A stretch of 43,050 bases of DNA from Candidatus Aquidulcis sp. (GCA_020723385.1 DYIZ01000039.1:1-43050); one strand, 5' to 3'; positions 32,990-41,604 are shown, counted from the stretch's first letter. The notes: a model not told the origin generated them from the letters alone. Numbers and translations: made by a program.

Positions 32990-35332
32990 ATGTCCCTTGA
33001 TCTCAACCTCCTCCCTCTCTCCCGCGCCGACGGACTCGACCAGAGTGAGCTGCCCGGCCTGTACGCGGCAGCACCGCCCCGGCGCACGGCGCGCGGGCGC
33101 AACGCCGACCGGCTGATCCTGCACTTCAGCATGACGGGCAATGCGCCGCTTTCCGCCGAACAGCAAGGCCAGATTCTCGCCCGGCTTGCCGAAACTTACT
33201 TTCAGACTCCCGGCGCGGTCACCGCCGCCACGCGGGCGGTGGCCGAGGCGCTCAACCAATTCCTGCTCGACCGCAACCGGCGCACCACCAGCAATGGGCG
33301 GCAGGGAATCGGGATGCTGTCTGTGGCGGTTGTGCGGGATGAGACTCTCATTCTTGGGCAGAGCGGCCCGACTCACGCCTTCGTCATCACCCCGCGCGGC
33401 GTCCAATACCTGTACGATCCTGAGTTGTCGGGAAGAGGGTTGGGGGTCAGCCGGACGGCGCCGATCCGGTATTTCCAGGCGCAACTGCACCCCGGCGACC
33501 TGCTCCTGCTCACCTCTCAGCTTGCCCCCGGTTGGAGTGAAACTTCGCTGAACAATGTCTACAGCCTGGGGTTAGAAAGCCTGCGCCGGCGGCTCATCAG
33601 CCATTCTGAAGAGTCGCTGGATGCCCTGGTCGTTCAGGCCCAGCCGGGGAATGGCAAGCTGCGCATCCTGCGCCCGAAAGCGGGCAGCGGTCAGCAGTCA
33701 GCGGTCAGCGATCAGCAATCTGCGGTCGGTGATCAGCAGTCAGCAGTCAGCGATCAGCAATCTGCGGTCGGCGGTCAACCGTCAACCGTCAACCGTCAAC
33801 CGTCAACGGTCGGTGATCAGCAATCTGCGGTCGGCGGTCAACCGTTAACCGTCAACCGTCAACAGTCAACCGTCAACAGTCAGCCGCCAGTTGCCGCATC
33901 ACCGCCTGGACGCTGGATACGCCAGCCGTCGCCGCCGCTTGATGAGCGCCGCAGGCCATCCGGGGCTGAAAAAGCCAGCGAGACGGCCAAACCCGCCCGG
34001 CCGCGCCCATCCCTGCCTAAGCTCAATCTCGACCCGCTCAAAAATGCAGTCGCCTCCATTGGACGCGCCCTGGGCAATACCCTGCGGGCGGTTTCGGCGA
34101 GTGTGAACACGCTCATGCGGCGCGTCCTGCCCGATGAGAGTTTGCTGCAAATTCCCCCTTCGACGATGATTTTCTTCGCCATCGCTGTCCCGGTCATCCT
34201 GGCCGTTATCGGCGGGTTCGTTTATATACGCCGTGGGCGCGCCGAGCAATTCCAATTGCACTATCACGAAGCAGCCATTGCCGCTGTCGGCGCAAGGCAA
34301 ATGACCGATATGGCTGAACAACGTACCGCTTGGAACAACGTGCTCTCCTTACTGGACGATACTGAAACTTATGGCAAATCCGCTGACTCGCAGGCGCTGC
34401 GAGGCGAGGCTAATGCCGCCCTCGATCAAATCCAATGGATTCAACGGCTGGATTACCAACCGGCCATCACCGGCATCGGCTCGCCGGATGCTTCGATGCT
34501 CATCACCCACATGGCCGCCACCGCCGATGAATTGTTCTATCTCAACAGCACCCAGGGCAACGTGCGGCGCGCCACTTTCAACGGTTCCGGCTACGATGTG
34601 GATACCCGCTTCTTCTGCAATCTGCCCACCGGCAGCGATCCCATCGTGGACATCATCGCCCTGCCAAGGGGCAACACACAAAACGCGGTACTGATGGGCA
34701 TGGATGCCAACGGGATGTTGATTTTCTGCGCGGAAAACGGTGAAGCGCCGCGCTCCCAGCAAATGGCTCCCCCGCACACCAATTGGGGTTCACCCAACGC
34801 CTTTACCCTCGACACCGGCGATTTGTTCGTGCTCGACCCGCCAACCAACGCCGTCTGGATTTTCCGCGCTATGAGCATTGATGTGCAGCCGCAGTCGTTC
34901 TTCAGCGAAGAGATCCCGGCCAACATGCAAAATGCGGTTGACCTGGCCGTCAATCGCGACGATCTTTACCTGCTGCACACCGACAGCACACTGACCTTTT
35001 GCACCTTCAGCGGATTCGAAGTCGCCCCCACTCGCTGCACTGATAACACCGTCTACAACGATCCCCGGCCGGGCTACACCAGCGGGCCATTCGTTGACGA
35101 TGCGCTGTTCAGCCAGATTCTATATACGCCACCCCCTGAGTCATCGCTGTACCTGCTCGACGCCAAACATCAAGCCATCTACCGGTTCAGTATGCAGCTC
35201 ACCCTGCACAGCCAGTACCGCCCGGTCGAGGAATTGTCAGGCGGCGCAGAGGTCACTGCCTTCACGGTCACTCCCAACCGCAGGCTGATCATCGCCATCG
35301 GCAATCAAATCTTCTATGCCAATCTTCCTTGA
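32990..35332 (+). CDS. Membrane protein with degenerate PP2C-like domain, heptapeptide linker and propeller-like ectodomain
   Basis: A 780-residue protein. Residues about 1-230 resemble a PP2C phosphatase fold (ALNQFLLDRN, GIGMLSVAVVRDETLILGQSGPTHAFV, PGDLLLLTSQLAPGW) but lack the metal-binding aspartates (no NEDR, DGxGG, GDSR or TDGL). Residues 235-297 are nine heptapeptides of the type QQSAVSD, encoded by heptanucleotide repeats. A basic stretch and one membrane helix follow (about 391-413, FFAIAVPVILAVIGGFVYI). The outside part (about 440-780) has repeated strand-rich segments suggestive of a beta-propeller (SPDASMLITHM, LYLLDAKHQAIYRFSM). It converges on a PP2C-FHA pair, so a signalling role is inferred. 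No clear Shine-Dalgarno is seen. Confidence 0.75.
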   Translation: MSLDLNLLPLSRADGLDQSELPGLYAAAPPRRTARGRNADRLILHFSMTGNAPLSAEQQGQILARLAETYFQTPGAVTAATRAVAEALNQFLLDRNRRTTSNGRQGIGMLSVAVVRDETLILGQSGPTHAFVITPRGVQYLYDPELSGRGLGVSRTAPIRYFQAQLHPGDLLLLTSQLAPGWSETSLNNVYSLGLESLRRRLISHSEESLDALVVQAQPGNGKLRILRPKAGSGQQSAVSDQQSAVGDQQSAVSDQQSAVGGQPSTVNRQPSTVGDQQSAVGGQPLTVNRQQSTVNSQPPVAASPPGRWIRQPSPPLDERRRPSGAEKASETAKPARPRPSLPKLNLDPLKNAVASIGRALGNTLRAVSASVNTLMRRVLPDESLLQIPPSTMIFFAIAVPVILAVIGGFVYIRRGRAEQFQLHYHEAAIAAVGARQMTDMAEQRTAWNNVLSLLDDTETYGKSADSQALRGEANAALDQIQWIQRLDYQPAITGIGSPDASMLITHMAATADELFYLNSTQGNVRRATFNGSGYDVDTRFFCNLPTGSDPIVDIIALPRGNTQNAVLMGMDANGMLIFCAENGEAPRSQQMAPPHTNWGSPNAFTLDTGDLFVLDPPTNAVWIFRAMSIDVQPQSFFSEEIPANMQNAVDLAVNRDDLYLLHTDSTLTFCTFSGFEVAPTRCTDNTVYNDPRPGYTSGPFVDDALFSQILYTPPPESSLYLLDAKHQAIYRFSMQLTLHSQYRPVEELSGGAEVTAFTVTPNRRLIIAIGNQIFYANLP
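33692..33880. repeat. Translated heptanucleotide array (27 units, nine heptapeptides)
   Basis: The array mixes GTCAGCA/GTCAGCG, ATCAGCA, GTCGGTG and GTCAACC heptamers. Three 7-nt units make 21 nt, so each trio encodes one heptapeptide: QQSAVSD, QQSAVGD, QPSTVNR and variants. The array runs open in frame through all 189 bases. Similar heptamers occur between genes elsewhere in the window. Confidence 0.9.
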
Positions 35333-35372
35333 GCCGACTTATAGAGAAAACGCCTAGAAATTGCACAACTGC

Positions 35373-35487
35373 GTCATTCTGAGGGTGCGAAGCACCCGAA
35401 GAATCCCCCAAGCGCGGCGTGAATTCATGCCTGAAGTGGCTCGAATTTGCCTCTGCATCAGGGATTCTTCGCTTTGCTCAGAATGAC
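35373..35487. repeat. MITE-like inverted repeat with GTCATTCTGAG ends
   Basis: Left end 35373-35407 starts GTCATTCTGAG and ends GAAGAATCCC. Right end 35461-35487 is GGGATTCTTC to CAGAATGAC. The ends are complementary apart from a short extra hairpin (GGGTGCGAAGCACCC) in the left arm. About 53 bp of unrelated sequence lie between. It sits in the 238-bp gap between convergent genes. No transposase frame is inside. Confidence 0.7.
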
Positions 35488-35515
35488 AGTTTTCAACGTC
35501 TATTGATGAATACAA

Positions 35516-35562
35516 AAAATGGGTGTGCAACTGGGACATTACCCCGGTCGCACACCCATTTT
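35516..35562 (-). terminator. Terminator downstream of the PP2C gene
   Basis: AAAATGGGTGTGC (35516-35528) is perfectly complementary to GCACACCCATTTT (35550-35562). On the minus strand the stem is followed by TTTTTTG. It lies eight bases after the PP2C stop and can also end plus-strand transcripts. Confidence 0.85.
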
Positions 35563-35570
35563 CCGGTATT

Positions 35571-36779
35571 CTATGGCCTGGGCGGGGTGATCTGAATCAG
35601 GGTCGGCGAGGGGGATGACACGACCAGCGGGGTAATCACCGGAATTTGGGTGGAGGTATCCCGGAGGCGAATGGTAGGGGATGGGATCGTCGGCGACGAT
35701 GTGGGTGACGGCAGCGGACTGGGGGATGGCGTGATAGTCGCCTTAGGCGGGGGCGCAAAAGCCGGGCGCGTCATCGTGATCGTCGGGGAAACTGTAGGCG
35801 TTGGCGTGGGACGCCGCAGGTAGCTTACTGCGAAGATTCCCCCAACGACCAACGCCGCAATCACCGCCAGGATCGTCGCTGCTGCCAGGCAGGTCAGCGC
35901 CAGGGGCCAGGGTTTCCTGGGGATTACCGGAAGCATATCTTTGACGATCAACCGCCGTGTTTCTGGACGGCCAACCGGGGCTTCGAGCGTGACAATCGTG
36001 ATATTATCGTGACCGCCGCGCTGATTCGCCAGGTTGATCAACTGCTCCAGGGCCGCCGTGCGCTCCAGGGCCGTCATGGCTCCCTGGATTTCATTGTCGT
36101 CCACCAGATCGGTCAACCCATCGGTACACATCAACAGCCGGTCGCCGGGGATCAGACTCAGGCCCTGGTTGGCCTCGGATTGCTCTGAAGTCTCACCGGG
36201 GACCAGCTTCAACCGGAAGTCGGGAACCACCGGGGTTTGCGACCCCAAGTGGCGGCGGATGACGTGCGCATTGGGATGTTTGCGCGCCTGCTCGGGGGTC
36301 AACGCGCCATACTCGACGGCTTCCTGCACCCAGGTGTGGTCAATCGTCAACTGGCGGATGGTATCCCCGCGCAGCAAATACAATCGTGAATCGCCCACTG
36401 AGGCGGCGAACAACCGGTTGCCAATCACCAACACGCATACGCAAGTCGCCCCCATGCCTTTTTGCGCCGTGTTGCGCTGCGCCTGCTCACGGATGGATTG
36501 GCTGGCCTGGCCGATGGCGTCTCGCAGGGCGCTGACCGGCTGGGTTCCGTCGCTCTGCGCGATGAGGTTGCTGATTTTCTCGACTGCAATCTCGGCGGCG
36601 ACTTCGCCGGCGCGATGCCCGCCGATGCCGTCGCAAACGATGGCAAACACTGCCGGGGTGACATCATCCACACCGAGGCGGTACGCCGAGACCGAGAAGC
36701 GGTCTTCGTTGTTCTTGCCGCGCATCCCGGCATGGGTAGCGGCGGCGATGTAGAGGTGGGCGCGCTCCTGGCGGATCAT
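35571..36779 (-). CDS. PP2C-family Ser/Thr phosphatase with membrane anchor and Pro/Thr tail
   Basis: A 402-residue protein. The cytoplasmic PP2C domain (about 1-255) has an intact metal site: KNNEDRFSV (Asp26), AIVCDGIGGHRAGE, GMGATCVCVLV, ASVGDSRLYLLRGD, LMCTDGLTDLVDD and GGHDNITIVTLE. It should remove phosphate from Ser/Thr residues, using Mn or Mg. A membrane helix follows (about 300-322, ALTCLAAATILAVIAALVVGG region), then a Pro/Thr/Ser-rich external tail to the end. Its ATG overlaps the stop of the FHA gene by four bases (ATGA), so the two are co-translated: a phosphatase and a phosphothreonine-reading protein. No Ser/Thr kinase gene is in the window. Confidence 0.93.
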   Translation of the reverse strand: MIRQERAHLYIAAATHAGMRGKNNEDRFSVSAYRLGVDDVTPAVFAIVCDGIGGHRAGEVAAEIAVEKISNLIAQSDGTQPVSALRDAIGQASQSIREQAQRNTAQKGMGATCVCVLVIGNRLFAASVGDSRLYLLRGDTIRQLTIDHTWVQEAVEYGALTPEQARKHPNAHVIRRHLGSQTPVVPDFRLKLVPGETSEQSEANQGLSLIPGDRLLMCTDGLTDLVDDNEIQGAMTALERTAALEQLINLANQRGGHDNITIVTLEAPVGRPETRRLIVKDMLPVIPRKPWPLALTCLAAATILAVIAALVVGGIFAVSYLRRPTPTPTVSPTITMTRPAFAPPPKATITPSPSPLPSPTSSPTIPSPTIRLRDTSTQIPVITPLVVSSPSPTLIQITPPRP

Positions 36780-38713
36780 GGTTTTTGCCCCTCCATGATC
36801 ACCGGCCTGCGTACCCGACCCGGCTCACGCAGCGTGAAGCGAAAGCCGACCCGCCCGATGTGGATCAAATCGCCGTTTTCCAGCGATGCGCCTTCGGTCG
36901 AGACAGGCGTGTAATTGACCCATGTGCCTGCCACAGAACCGGCATCCGAAATGCGGTAGCCAGTCCCATCGAAACGCAGCCGGGCGTGCAGCGGCTCGAC
37001 CGAGGGGTCGTCCAGCGATTGGCTGGCCTTGTCGGGGTCGCGGCCGAAGGTCATCTCGCCGGCGGTAATCGGGATCGGCGGGCTGAGGGGTTCTTCTTCT
37101 GGCTCGACAATGGGCATGAGATACCCCACCGGCTTGACATCCTGCCGTGGGGCTTGCGGGAACCGCCGCCAGCCGGAAAGCCGCCGCACCGCCGGCTCGG
37201 ATCTGATCTCCACCGGCTGGGTTACGGGGTCATGAGGGCGCTTTGGCTCGGCAGTTTTCTTCGCAGGTTTTCCATCACCGGGGGATTTGGCCTGTCCGAA
37301 CGTGCGCGGGCGAATGCGCCCGCCGAGGATGAGCACCAATCCGAGCACCGCGCCCGCCACCAATACCGCCGCACCCGCTAGTTGCAGGCTGCGCCGCGAA
37401 AGCGTCGCCAGCACGCCGGTTTGCGGGCGCTGGATGATGATCTGCACCGGCGCTTCGACGCTGAACCCGCTCAACCCCAACGTGTCCACCACTTCCACCC
37501 GCAGGAGATGACTCCCGCTGTCGGCGTACTGGCTCAAATCCCAGGTGAACTCGTCGAACGGCGGAGCGAGATTAGCGGCGACTGCCAGGTTGTCCACGTA
37601 TAAAATGGTCTGCGAGATGGCACGCGTAAAGCCATCGGGGAATTCGATGTGGACTTTGAGAGACTGCTCAGCGGGGAAGTAAACCGGCTCTGCCTGCTCA
37701 TCTTCTTCGAGGATGGCGGCGCGGTTGATGGTGGTAGGCGGCGAGATGAAGATCGGGTTAGGCGGCTGGATGGTCAAGCCGAAGGCTTGCGGCTCCGAGC
37801 GGACTGCCGCGCCGCCCACAGTGACCTCGACCGACAGTTGGTGCGTGCCGCTGGTCACGATCTGGGATTCATAAACCAACCGGTAAATGCTGCGATGCGG
37901 GCTGAGATAAGATTCTACGGACGGGATGGTCTCGGTGTTGGCGAAAGCAAAGAACTGGCCCCCGGTTTCATTGGCGAGGGTTTGAAGCTGGAGGGTACCG
38001 GGAGCGGTGAAGAAATCAGTGGAGGCCAGCAGCCACACACAGATGCGCACTCCCGCCTGGCGGGCGCGCGCCCCCAGGGTTTGCAAGCCCACGGCGAGGT
38101 CGCCGCCCTGGGGAGGGGTGAGGAACAGGACGACGCGCTCCATCCCCTCACGCGGCGGCGTCTCGGCGGCGATCTCGACAGCGCGCGCCAGCGCAGACAG
38201 GGTCGGCTCGGCGCTGGCGGCGGGAAGCTGGTAGGCTTCGAACGCGTCCAGCCATGCCTGGCGTGTGGCAAGGTGCAGTGTCTCGGGCGCGCCGTCAGCA
38301 ATGAAGCTCAGGTCGTCGCCGTCGAAATCAGGATTCTCCCGGCCCCAGGCGCGCAGCGCATCGGCGATGTAGTCGTAACGGGCGACGCCGCGCGCATCCC
38401 GGATGGCGAAGGAATCGCCAGGGGCGATTGCCAAAACAAATTGGACGCCCGGAGTCAACTCGGTCAGCCCGACGTTTGTAAGAAGCAGGTCATCTTCGAA
38501 AACCCGGATGTCTTGCAACTGAAGACCCGCCACGAAGCTGCCCTGGGCGTCATGTACATCCAGAAACGTGGTGATATTCGGGAATTCGCCGGTGATGGGC
38601 GGAAAAACTGTCACCTCGATGGGCGACTGCGCGCCAACCGGGTACACGCTAACCGTCAGAATACTCACACAGCAAAGTATGATAAGTGCAAGCTGAATTG
38701 CCCGCTTGTGCAT
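36776..38713 (-). CDS. Secreted VWA-like / membrane-anchored FHA protein
   Basis: A 645-residue protein with a signal peptide (1-28, ending VGAQ). An external part follows with a VWA-like region (about 70-285; GVQFVLAIAPGDSF, MERVVLFLTPPQGGD, TLANETGGQFFAF) and a strand-rich Ig-like region (about 290-430). A membrane helix at about 448-468 (AGAAVLVAGAVLGLVLILGG) leads to a basic linker and a cytoplasmic FHA domain near 555-635 (TFGRDPDKASQSL, DPSVEPLHARLRF, GTWVNYTPV, LENGDLIHIGRVGFRF). The FHA domain should bind phosphothreonine. Co-translation with PP2C suggests a signalling pair across the membrane. A MIDAS motif (DxSxS) is not evident. A TAAAAT box six bases before the ATG predicts a leaderless start. 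Confidence 0.88.
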   Translation of the reverse strand: MHKRAIQLALIILCCVSILTVSVYPVGAQSPIEVTVFPPITGEFPNITTFLDVHDAQGSFVAGLQLQDIRVFEDDLLLTNVGLTELTPGVQFVLAIAPGDSFAIRDARGVARYDYIADALRAWGRENPDFDGDDLSFIADGAPETLHLATRQAWLDAFEAYQLPAASAEPTLSALARAVEIAAETPPREGMERVVLFLTPPQGGDLAVGLQTLGARARQAGVRICVWLLASTDFFTAPGTLQLQTLANETGGQFFAFANTETIPSVESYLSPHRSIYRLVYESQIVTSGTHQLSVEVTVGGAAVRSEPQAFGLTIQPPNPIFISPPTTINRAAILEEDEQAEPVYFPAEQSLKVHIEFPDGFTRAISQTILYVDNLAVAANLAPPFDEFTWDLSQYADSGSHLLRVEVVDTLGLSGFSVEAPVQIIIQRPQTGVLATLSRRSLQLAGAAVLVAGAVLGLVLILGGRIRPRTFGQAKSPGDGKPAKKTAEPKRPHDPVTQPVEIRSEPAVRRLSGWRRFPQAPRQDVKPVGYLMPIVEPEEEPLSPPIPITAGEMTFGRDPDKASQSLDDPSVEPLHARLRFDGTGYRISDAGSVAGTWVNYTPVSTEGASLENGDLIHIGRVGFRFTLREPGRVRRPVIMEGQKP

Positions 38714-38719
38714 GGATGA

Positions 38720-38748
38720 ATTTTAGCACAGGTGGGGGGAAAGGTGAA
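38720..38748 (-). promoter_or_regulatory. Putative promoter of the FHA-PP2C pair
   Basis: On the minus strand TTCACC and TAAAAT (plus 38720-38725) are about 17 bp apart. The -10 box ends six bases before the ATG at 38713. The -35 box lies next to the heptamer array. Confidence 0.45.
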
Positions 38749-38790
38749 AGTTGAATGTTGAAGGTTGGTAGTTGACAGTTGGCGGTTGGG
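38740..38790. repeat. GTTGAAR/GTTGACA heptamer array
   Basis: Units GTGAAA, GTTGAAT, GTTGAAG, GTTGGTA, GTTGACA, GTTGGCG and GTTGGGA follow each other with a 7-nt period. The array lies between the membrane-protein stop and the FHA gene promoter. Confidence 0.7.
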
Positions 38791-38799
38791 AGTAAAGGA

Positions 38800-39768
38800 T
38801 CATTCGACCGGAGCGGGCAGGGACTCGGATTCGATAGGCGCGGCAGGTCTGGCGGTCAGGCGCAGATAGGTCAGTGTCCAGGCTGCCTGAGAGTAAACAT
38901 TGATCACGCCGCTCAAGACGACGAGCACCGGCAGATAAGCCAGCAAACACAGTCCGCCGATGAGCAACTGATTCCAAAGCGAGCTGTATCCAACCCCGCT
39001 GGAAACGTTATAGGACATGCTGAATGTCATCGGCATCATCACGACGAGCATGGGCAAAGCGATAATGACTCCGACAATCATGCCAATTCCCAGGAGGACG
39101 ATAAGGGACATCAAGAAAAGATTGCCAGCATTGGCTTTCGAGACTTCCCACCCACGCCGGATCGCAGCAAAGACGCCTAAATCTTCGATGACCAATGCAT
39201 TGATGGCTTGTAGAATGATCACGCCCAATACATAACTGAATGGAATAAGCAAGCAAAATAACGGGAAGATGCATAACATGCCCAGGCCAAAAGTGACAAT
39301 ACTGAGCAGGATTGCTGGCAGCATGATGAGGAGCATCACCACGAACACTGTCAGTGACACCAGCAAATTCAGGCCCAATACCCGCCAGAAAAACGGCATG
39401 CTGTCGCGGAGCAAACCGCCGAATGTGAGCCGGTCAGCATCCAGGTCTGCTCGCCGCACACCCAGGATACAGGCGATCTCGCCAATGGCGCTAAAAACCA
39501 TCGTGGCGATCAGAAAAACGAGAAAAACAAGCACCCCCGCCACAATGACCACTTCGAATGGAAAATCGCGCAGATCGCCAAATATGCTTCTCAGTTCTGG
39601 GGGCGTCGGGCCAAAGGCGACCATCTGAATCCCCCGGTTGACGAACTGGTTGACGATATTGAAACCCTGGGAAAAGCCAACTGCCAGAATTCCAAACAGC
39701 CAGAGCACTTTGTATTTCCAGGTTATGCGCCAGGCGCGTGATAAAACTTCACCGAAATCGAGGGTCAT
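38800..39768 (-). CDS. Polytopic membrane protein of unknown function
   Basis: A 322-residue protein with AAGGAG before its ATG. It has about six hydrophobic helices: LWLFGILAVGF (25-35), VVIVAGVLVFLVFLIATMVF (75-95), LVSLTVFVVMLLIMLPAILLSI (135-157), a pair across 160-195, LMSLIVLLGIGMIVGVIIALPMLVV (225-250) and LLIGGLCLLAYLPVLVVLSGVI (273-295); ranges are approximate and read in parts. The N-terminal AWRITWKYKVLWLFGIL is amphipathic. The layout recalls glycerophosphodiesterase-membrane-domain (DUF975-like) proteins, but no catalytic motif is seen. Its own ribosome-binding site and flanking repeats suggest a single-gene transcript. Confidence 0.75.
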   Translation of the reverse strand: MTLDFGEVLSRAWRITWKYKVLWLFGILAVGFSQGFNIVNQFVNRGIQMVAFGPTPPELRSIFGDLRDFPFEVVIVAGVLVFLVFLIATMVFSAIGEIACILGVRRADLDADRLTFGGLLRDSMPFFWRVLGLNLLVSLTVFVVMLLIMLPAILLSIVTFGLGMLCIFPLFCLLIPFSYVLGVIILQAINALVIEDLGVFAAIRRGWEVSKANAGNLFLMSLIVLLGIGMIVGVIIALPMLVVMMPMTFSMSYNVSSGVGYSSLWNQLLIGGLCLLAYLPVLVVLSGVINVYSQAAWTLTYLRLTARPAAPIESESLPAPVE

Positions 39769-39805
39769 GGCAGATCTCCTTAGAAAACTAATATTTTGAA
39801 CAGGG

Positions 39806-39862
39806 ATGAGCAGGATACACAGGATAAAGGGATGTCATCCTGAAAATCCTGTCTATCCTTGG
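39806..39862. repeat. CAGGAT-type direct and inverted repeats
   Basis: GGGATGAGCAGGATACACAGGATA (read in parts) on the left faces TCATCCTGAAAATCCTGTCTATCC on the right, so AGGAT half-units occur in both orientations. It fills part of the 193-bp gap between guaA and the membrane-protein gene. Nothing else is supported in 39863-39961. Confidence 0.55.
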
Positions 39863-39961
39863 TGATTTTCACTCACCGATGATGAGCATCCGGTCATCAA
39901 CAACTCCATCCCAATTCTGTTTACGAAAAATCACCTTCACCGTTTCACAACGCGACTATCG

Positions 39962-41557
39962 TTATTCCCACTCAATGGTCGCGGGGGGCTTGCTGGTGAT
40001 GTCGTACACCACCCGGTTAACGCCCGGCACCTCGTTGACGATGCGGTTGGCAACCCGCGCCAGCAGATCGTGGGACAGGCGCGCCCAATCGGCGGTCATA
40101 AAATCGTCGGTGGTGACGGCGCGCAGGGCAATCGTCTCCTGGTAGGTGCGGAAGTCGCCCATCACGCCCACCGAGCGCACGGGGAGCAGGACGGCGAAAG
40201 CCTGCGAGGTACCTTCTCCGCTCGACCCCTTTCCCTTATCCCCTATCCCCTCGGGTGAGGGGGTAGGGGATAGGGGATTAAGGGTTAGCAACCCGGCTGC
40301 CGCAAGCTCACCGGTGAAAATCGCGTCGGCGGATTGCAGGCGGGCGATGCGCTCGGGGGTCACCTCTCCCAGGCAGCGCACGGCCAGCCCGGGGCCGGGG
40401 AACGGCTGCCGCCAAACGAGATCGGCGGGCAGGCCGAGCGCCTCGCCCACGGCGCGCACCTCGTCTTTGAACAGGTAGCGCAGCGGCTCGACCAGCGCGA
40501 ATTGCATGTCTTCCGGCAGGCCGCCCACGTTGTGATGGGTTTTGATGCGGGCGGCCTTGGCCCGGTCAGGGGCAGCGGATTCCACCACATCGGGGTAGAT
40601 GGTGCCCTGCACGAGGAATTTCGGTTGGCCGAGGGCGCGCGCCTGCGTCTCGAAGATGCGGATAAACTTCTCGCCGATGATGCGGCGCTTCGTCTCGGGT
40701 TCGGTCACCCCCCGCAGGGCGGCGAAATACTCGTCGGCGGCGTCCACGGCGATCAACTCGGCTCCCAGCACGCCGCGGAACGCGCCGATCACCTGCGCCG
40801 CCTCGCCCTGGCGCATCAGCCCGGTATCCACGAACACCGCCACGAGCTGGTCGCCCACGGCCTTTTGCACCAGCGCCGTCGCCACCGATGAATCCACACC
40901 GCCGGATACCGCGGAAAGCACCTTCTCGCCGCCGACCTGCTGACGGATGTTGTTGATGCTCTGCGAGATGATGGACTCCGGCGTCCAGTCGGGCGTGACG
41001 CCGCAGATGTCAATCACGAATCGGCGCAAAATCTCGGGGCCGAGCGGGGTGTGGCGCACCTCGGGGTGGAACTGCACCCCGTAGTAACGCCGCCCCTCGT
41101 CTCCCATGGCCGCCACCGGGGAGCTGCCGCTGCGTGCGAGCGGGGTAAATCCCGCGGGCGGCGTCTCGATCCGGTCGCCATGTGACATCCAGGCTTGAAA
41201 GGAAGTAACAGGGGTGAGGGGATTAGGGGATAGGGGTTCGACGATGGCGGAGCCGTATTCCCGGTGCGCGGAGGGGTTGACTTTGCCGCCCAGGGCTTGG
41301 GTGAGGGCCTGCATTCCGTAGCAGATGCCGAGGATGGGCAGGCGGCTGTCGAGCACGTAGGGCAGCAGGTGAGGCGCGCCCGGCTCGTAGACCGAGGCCG
41401 GCCCGCCGGAAAGGATGAAACCCTGCGGCTGGAGCGCCAGCACTTTCTCGGCAGGCGCGTCCCAGGGGAACAATTCGCAGTACACGTGCAGCTCACGCAC
41501 GCGGCGGGCGATCAGTTGGGCGTATTGGGAACCGAAGTCGAGGATGGCAATGTTCAT
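39962..41557 (-). CDS. guaA: GMP synthase (glutamine-hydrolysing) with two repeat-derived inserts
   Basis: Converts XMP to GMP using glutamine and ATP. The N-terminal class I amidotransferase domain has the nucleophile in LGICYGMQ (Cys79) and the His164/Glu166 pair in VQFHPEV. The ATP-pyrophosphatase domain has [12 protein letters not shown] (218-224 region), and the C-terminal dimerisation domain has [12 protein letters not shown] and KPPATIEWE at the very end, as usual. Compared with the E. coli protein from memory, about 25 extra residues ([20 protein letters not shown] and on, about 425-449) interrupt the dimerisation domain, and [15 protein letters not shown] (about 107-121) replaces a normal stretch before WMSHGD. 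Both derive from a GGGGATAGGGG-type repeat. No Shine-Dalgarno is seen; a heptamer array abuts the ATG. Confidence 0.95.
   Translation of the reverse strand: MNIAILDFGSQYAQLIARRVRELHVYCELFPWDAPAEKVLALQPQGFILSGGPASVYEPGAPHLLPYVLDSRLPILGICYGMQALTQALGGKVNPSAHREYGSAIVEPLSPNPLTPVTSFQAWMSHGDRIETPPAGFTPLARSGSSPVAAMGDEGRRYYGVQFHPEVRHTPLGPEILRRFVIDICGVTPDWTPESIISQSINNIRQQVGGEKVLSAVSGGVDSSVATALVQKAVGDQLVAVFVDTGLMRQGEAAQVIGAFRGVLGAELIAVDAADEYFAALRGVTEPETKRRIIGEKFIRIFETQARALGQPKFLVQGTIYPDVVESAAPDRAKAARIKTHHNVGGLPEDMQFALVEPLRYLFKDEVRAVGEALGLPADLVWRQPFPGPGLAVRCLGEVTPERIARLQSADAIFTGELAAAGLLTLNPLSPTPSPEGIGDKGKGSSGEGTSQAFAVLLPVRSVGVMGDFRTYQETIALRAVTTDDFMTADWARLSHDLLARVANRIVNEVPGVNRVVYDITSKPPATIEWE
40221..40287. 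repeat. CCCCTATCCCC palindromic element inserted in frame in guaA
   Basis: CTTATCCCCTATCCCCTC pairs with the following GAGGGGGTAGGGGATAGGGG stretch around a short loop. Bases 40226-40251 are identical over 26 bp to 16665-16690 in lysC. The insert keeps the guaA frame open and encodes the shared GIGDKGKG residues. Confidence 0.85.
41209..41237. repeat. Short GGGGATTAGGGGATAGGGG stretch in the guaA amidotransferase domain
   Basis: A third, shorter segment of the same G-rich type lies inside guaA. It encodes [11 protein letters not shown], similar to the [10 protein letters not shown] encoded by the larger element. It has no complete palindrome, so it may be a remnant or a chance match. Confidence 0.55.
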
Positions 41558-41559
41558 AA

Positions 41560-41600
41560 GTTGAAGGTGGGAAGGTTGAAAGTTGAAAGTTGGTTGTCAG
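41560..41600. repeat. GTTGAAR heptamer array abutting the guaA start
   Basis: Units GTTGAAG, GTTGAAA, GTTGAAA and GTTGGTTG lie directly next to the guaA ATG on the side where a ribosome-binding site would be. Confidence 0.65.
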
Positions 41601-41604
41601 TTTT

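Noticed and set aside
33692-33880. Possible CRISPR array
   Set aside because: Units are 7 nt, adjacent and without spacers; they are translated in frame in a larger gene.
35333-35372. tRNA or small RNA in the gap after the PP2C-like gene
   Set aside because: No cloverleaf or conserved RNA motif can be drawn; only the MITE-like repeat and terminator are supported.
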